A DNA stretch of 64,000 nucleotides, taken from contig NZ_CP114901.1 of assembly GCF_027497175.1 (NCBI RefSeq), positions 1,240,001 through 1,304,000 of the forward strand. Reading direction: 5' to 3'. Made by a program: the position numbers and the translations under genes. The notes under the pieces are model-generated. The model was not told the DNA's origin and ran no database searches. It worked only from the letters and a program-made list of their open reading frames with translations. How positions within the stretch are numbered: the stretch's first letter is position 1; each line of letters starts with the position of its first letter. Below are positions 60,604 through 64,000 of this stretch, in pieces. The DNA is from Verrucosispora sp. WMMD573 (GTDB lineage Bacteria; Actinomycetota; Actinomycetes; Mycobacteriales; Micromonosporaceae).

Positions 60604-62061
60604 ATGACAACGCACATCGCGCCTGGCCCGGGGGCGGGGCGTACCATCGCCGTGATCGCCAGCGCGACGCTCGCCTTCGCCGCGGCGCAGACCGCGGTCG
60701 TCCCGTCGCTCGGCGCCATGGCCCGCACGCTCGGCGCCTCCGCCGTGGACGTGACCTGGACGCTGAGCGGACACCTCATCGCGGCGGCCATCTTCACCCC
60801 GCTGATGGGGCGGCTCGGCGACATGTTCGGCAAGCGCCGGCTGCTGACCCTCGCCCTGCTCTGCTTCACCGTCGGCGCAGTCGTCTCCGCGGCCGGCCCC
60901 GACCTGCCATCGGTGGTGGCGGGACGGATCATCCAGGGTGTCGGTGGCGGCATCTTCCCGCTCGGCTTCGCCATCCTCCGCGACGAATTGCCGCCGCGGC
61001 GGGTCGCGGGATCGATCGGCCTGCTCGCCGCGCTCTCCGGCCTCGGCGCCGGCCTCGGTCTGGTCATCGGGGGAGTGCTCACCGACCACGCCTCGTACCG
61101 ATGGATCTTCTGGCTCGGTGCCGGCGCCGGGACACTGTCGACGGTCGCCGTCCGGTTCCTCCTGCCGAGGTCGCGCGTGGCCGGTGGCGGACGGGTTGAC
61201 GTGCTGGGTGCTGCCGTGCTCGGCCTCGGCCTGGCGGCGCCGCTCGTCGCGATCAGTCAGGGGAACCGCTGGGGCTGGGGCGACGCCCGTACGGTCGGCC
61301 TGCTGGCCGTGGGCGCGCTCACCCTCGCCAGCTGGGTCCGGATCGAGCGGCGCACCGCGGATCCCCTGGTCCACATCCCGACACTCGCCCGGCTCACGGT
61401 CCTGCTGACCAACGTCGCAACCGTCTTTATCGCCCTCGGGATGTTCGGGGCGTTCGTCCTGCTGCCCCAGCTCGCCCAGGCCTCACCGACCACCGCGTAC
61501 GGGCTCGGCGTGACCGCTACCGGAGCGGGCCTGCTGCTGCTGCCGGGAAGCCTGGTGATGCTGCTGACCGGCCCGCTCGCCGGGGCGTTGAGCAGACGGT
61601 ACGGCGCGAAGGGTGCTCTGATCCTCGGTGCGCTCGTCACCGCGGTCGGACTGTTCGCCCTGGCCCGCGACTTCGACTCCCGGGCCGCTCTGCTCGGCTA
61701 CAGCCTGATCGTCTTCGCGGGGATCGGGCTGGCCCAAGTCGCCATGCCCAACCTCGTCATCGAGGCCGTCCCGCCCGACCGAACCGGCCAGGCCATCGGG
61801 GTCAACACGCTGGTCCGCTCTGTTGGCTCCTCGCTGGACGCCCAGGTCGCCGCGACCATCACGGCCGCTAGTGCGGTCTCGGGCGGGCTGCCCGCCGCCT
61901 CCGGATACGCCCGTGCGTTCCTGGTCGCCGGCCTCGCGAGCCTCGCCGCCGTACTCGTCGGCGTGCTGATTCCGGGCGGACCCGGCAACCGGCACCGAGC
62001 CGCCGAGGCGCCGGTCGTGGACGCGCCGGCGGGTCTTCCCTCCCGAGACGGACCGCGCTGA
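60604..62061 (+). CDS. MFS drug exporter, 14-helix (DHA2) type
   Basis: 485 residues with 13 or 14 membrane segments. Motif A is GRLGDMFGKRRLL, motif C is LGAGLGLVIGGVLTDHASYR, and WIFWLGAGAG follows. Such proteins export antiseptics or antibiotics by proton antiport. ATG 60604 is 87 bases after the ALDH stop, so the two genes probably form one transcript. Confidence 0.9.
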   Translation: MTTHIAPGPGAGRTIAVIASATLAFAAAQTAVVPSLGAMARTLGASAVDVTWTLSGHLIAAAIFTPLMGRLGDMFGKRRLLTLALLCFTVGAVVSAAGPDLPSVVAGRIIQGVGGGIFPLGFAILRDELPPRRVAGSIGLLAALSGLGAGLGLVIGGVLTDHASYRWIFWLGAGAGTLSTVAVRFLLPRSRVAGGGRVDVLGAAVLGLGLAAPLVAISQGNRWGWGDARTVGLLAVGALTLASWVRIERRTADPLVHIPTLARLTVLLTNVATVFIALGMFGAFVLLPQLAQASPTTAYGLGVTATGAGLLLLPGSLVMLLTGPLAGALSRRYGAKGALILGALVTAVGLFALARDFDSRAALLGYSLIVFAGIGLAQVAMPNLVIEAVPPDRTGQAIGVNTLVRSVGSSLDAQVAATITAASAVSGGLPAASGYARAFLVAGLASLAAVLVGVLIPGGPGNRHRAAEAPVVDAPAGLPSRDGPR

Positions 62062-62129
62062 CGTCGCGCAGTCCTCACCGGGGCGGCCTGGCCGGCCGTA
62101 CGGTAGGCGGCACCGGGGAGCGCGGCAGC

Positions 62130-62385
62130 GGCGACGTGTCACCCCCGGCGGCTCCGGCTGTGGCAGGTCCGGCCAGACCGCGGCGGAGCGGCACTGGATC
62201 GGCCCGCCGTCGTCCCGGACGACCCGCAAACCTGGCAGCATCTTGCCGATGGTCCGACCGACGACGAACACCAAACGGACGGCCAACGTCCGGCCAGTGT
62301 GTGCCGGGGCGAGTAGCGCGCGACCCGACCGGCGGCTGAACCTGATCTCGTCTGTCCTGCCGCACGAGTCCGACCCGCAGATCAC
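62130..62385 (-). pseudogene. Possible remnant of an RDD-family membrane protein
   Basis: A frame on the minus strand reads VFVVGRTIGKMLPGLRVVRD followed by DGGPIQCRSA, the characteristic GRTxGKxxxGLRVVR motif of RDD proteins. The expected membrane helices on either side are broken by shifts of frame. The rest of 62062-62659 holds a small hairpin (CTCCCA/TGGGAG, 62574-62590) and no supported gene. Confidence 0.4.
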
Positions 62386-62659
62386 GTCCGCGCACTACCC
62401 GAAACACCCTCGGGACAGGGAAGATCCACACCAGCGACCACAGTGGACACTGTAGGAAGACCACGGGCCGGCATTCCACCCAAGATCCGGACTGCCGAAC
62501 CGGGAACGACACCGACCTACACGAGCAGGGCACAACCCCCACCCGCGCAGCACTCAGACATCGGAGCACCAAACTCCCAAATCGTGGGAGATCACGGCAC
62601 ATGCTGGGAACCAGTCAAGGCCGCGACCAACGTTACTGCAGGTCACGGCCTTGATCGTG

Positions 62660-62705
62660 TGGCGCACCCGGAGGGACTCGAACCCCTAACCTTCTGATCC
62701 GTAGG
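62660..62705 (-). tRNA. 3' fragment of tRNA-Arg(ACG), probable attachment site
   Basis: Reading leftwards from 62705: CTACGGA (anticodon loop, ACG), the rest of the anticodon stem, the T-arm with GGTTCGAGTCC, the 3' acceptor strand CGGGTGC, discriminator G and an encoded CCA (62662-62660). The 5' half (D-arm, acceptor 5' strand) is not present: upstream of the anticodon loop the sequence is unrelated. Such 3' halves are left when an element integrates into a tRNA gene. Confidence 0.75.
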
Positions 62706-62858
62706 CCCGATTTGGGCATAGATGTATCGTTTCTAGGTCTTGTCAAGAAAATTCGTTGCCGTTGTCTCGGATGCTGGGAGACGCATCGTTGGTAGCCGAT
62801 TGAGTGGCGGTCGCGCTGGACGTTTAATCGATCTCGTTGGGGTGTGCCTGCGGGCACA

Positions 62859-64000
62859 ATGATCGCCGTGCTGACCGCCACCCGTAGCCTGCTGACGTCG
62901 CTCGATCCGCTGCCGTACTCCGTGCGGATGAGCCGGCTGGTCGAGTGGGCACGTACCGCGCCTGATCGTGTTCAGGTCTGTCGGGATCTGCGCGAGCGGG
63001 GTCCCTTTGAGCGGCACTTGGCCCTGGTCGCGGCGATGGCGACCCGCGATGCCGAGGGCATCGCCGCGGCGGCCCGCGACCCGCAGCCGTCGATCAGGGG
63101 TGCGGCGCTCACCGCGGCGCTGCGCGCCGACATCCCGGTCGGCGATATCACCGACCGGTCCGCGATGGAGCGGCGTCGTGTCTATCGAAGCCTGCGCCGA
63201 CGGTATGCGCCGGCTGTGGCCGACGCGCTGATCAGCGAGGTTCGCTCCCAGTTCGGTGACGAGGAGGCCGCCACGCTGCTGCCAGCCTGCGGCGACGACA
63301 CGGTACGGGCGTTGCTGCCGGATCTGGAGCACGCACTGCGCCTGGAGCGGCTGGTCCGGTGGCATGAAGGTCCGCTCCTGGAGCGGGTACGCGAGCGGCT
63401 GGCCGCGGCCCCGCCCGAACCGCGGGCAAGGATCTGGGGTGATGCCGCCGTCGCGGTGCTGCGGTGTGACCCGGCGCGGGCACTCGATCTGCTCGAACGG
63501 TACGCACCGGAGGAGTCGCTACCCGGCCCGCTCGGCTTGTACGGACGACTCGCGGCACACGATCCGGGTCGTGTCGCCGGGTTGCTCACCGCACCCGGCC
63601 GCGCGGCTTGGTTGCGCCGGAACGTGCTCCCGCCGGCCCTGCTGCGCCGGTTGGCGGTCCTGCCCGCCGACGAGCTGGTGCCGCTGGCCAGTCGGTTTCG
63701 GGAACGCAGCCGGGCGCTGGCGGCGCTGCTCGACGCCGTCGCCCCGGCCCGGCGCGCGGACCTGTACGACCGGGCACTGTCCGAGGTCGACACGGCGATG
63801 CTGGTTCCGGCTGCCGAGATCATGGAGGTGCTACCGGCCGCGGTTCGGATCCGCGAGGCGAGGCGGGTGCTGGGCCTGGCGAAGATTCAGGAGCGTGAGG
63901 CGGAGGTGCGCCTTTGGAGCGCGTACCTGGCCTGGGCGGACGCGTCAGCGGCGCTGGACGTCGCGCTGCGCTCCGGTGACGCCGACGAGCGGGCACACGG
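62859..64000 (+). CDS. Large helical protein of unknown function (partial, C-terminus outside window)
   Basis: The frame is open from ATG 62859 to the window end (380 residues seen). It starts MIAVLTATRSLLTSLDPLPY and is built of repeated amphipathic helices rich in L, A and R with an alternation like HEAT or similar alpha-solenoids (e.g. EEAATLLPACGDDTVRALLP, LLERVRERLAAAPPEPRAR, DPARALDLLERYAPE). No enzyme motif, signal peptide or membrane helix. Its position behind the tRNA-Arg fragment makes it the first gene of what may be an integrated segment. Confidence 0.7.
   Translation, partial: MIAVLTATRSLLTSLDPLPYSVRMSRLVEWARTAPDRVQVCRDLRERGPFERHLALVAAMATRDAEGIAAAARDPQPSIRGAALTAALRADIPVGDITDRSAMERRRVYRSLRRRYAPAVADALISEVRSQFGDEEAATLLPACGDDTVRALLPDLEHALRLERLVRWHEGPLLERVRERLAAAPPEPRARIWGDAAVAVLRCDPARALDLLERYAPEESLPGPLGLYGRLAAHDPGRVAGLLTAPGRAAWLRRNVLPPALLRRLAVLPADELVPLASRFRERSRALAALLDAVAPARRADLYDRALSEVDTAMLVPAAEIMEVLPAAVRIREARRVLGLAKIQEREAEVRLWSAYLAWADASAALDVALRSGDADERAH

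Overview
The window is high-GC DNA from an actinomycete. The conservon cvnABCD, the anchored-repeat metal ABC transporter genes, the zinc-free ribosomal protein paralogues, leaderless promoters and the dense use of GTG starts and ATGA/GTGA overlaps fit a member of the Micromonosporaceae such as Micromonospora. That placement is inferred from gene content only. Both ends cut a gene: a Tat-type PHP phosphoesterase at the left and a large helical protein of unknown function at the right.

Layout: 0-10 kb is a set of small stress and metabolism units: an ArsR regulator with a frameshifted quinone-reductase-type dehydrogenase, a NarL-type two-component pair, a short-chain dehydrogenase, a GH15 glucoamylase/trehalase-like enzyme, a DUF5872 protein, a secreted tachylectin-like protein and an alpha/beta hydrolase. 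10.7-19.7 kb holds an HtrA-like protease, then a P450 / class I terpene synthase / class II diterpene cyclase operon followed at once by a complete conservon. 19.8-23.9 kb is a five-gene overlapping operon (membrane protein, ABC permease-like, ABC ATPase, zinc-finger anti-sigma with six membrane spans, ECF sigma) read leftwards from a probable autoregulated ECF promoter.

24.3-37.8 kb is the most coherent system: a zinc-starvation (Zur) locus. Three Zur-box-like palindromes are seen. On the minus strand, zinc-free L28, L33 and S14 are followed by a chain of surface proteins that share one repeat domain, a DUF916 protein, a ZnuA-like lipoprotein, a ZnuC-like ATPase and a ZnuB-like permease. Two more repeat proteins have their own Zur box. 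Divergently, a CobW-like protein and zinc-free L31 are read. The domains share two histidine motifs (GHxD and HxHxNW). The one domain that has lost the first has also lost the second, which points to a single metal site. In the lipoprotein the two halves of the repeat appear in swapped order.

37.9-44.2 kb carries a DUF1963 protein, an MFS exporter and a MacB-type ABC transporter. 44.3-53 kb is rearranged DNA: a 28-bp repeat in four copies, three copies (two broken) of a small gene, a histidine kinase remnant next to a response regulator without its phospho-acceptor aspartate, a PHM-like copper monooxygenase lipoprotein, an IS1380 element, a DedA / glycosyltransferase / DUF998 operon and remnants of a flavin monooxygenase, a DedA protein and an MMPL transporter. 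53-62 kb holds an OmpR-type two-component pair, LtrA, a MmyB-like regulator with its SDR, and divergent aldehyde dehydrogenase and MFS genes. A 3' fragment of tRNA-Arg(ACG) at 62.66 kb looks like the scar of an integrated element.

Several genes are broken by single-base changes in short runs of the same base. These could be real decay or sequencing error, and this cannot be settled from the sequence.
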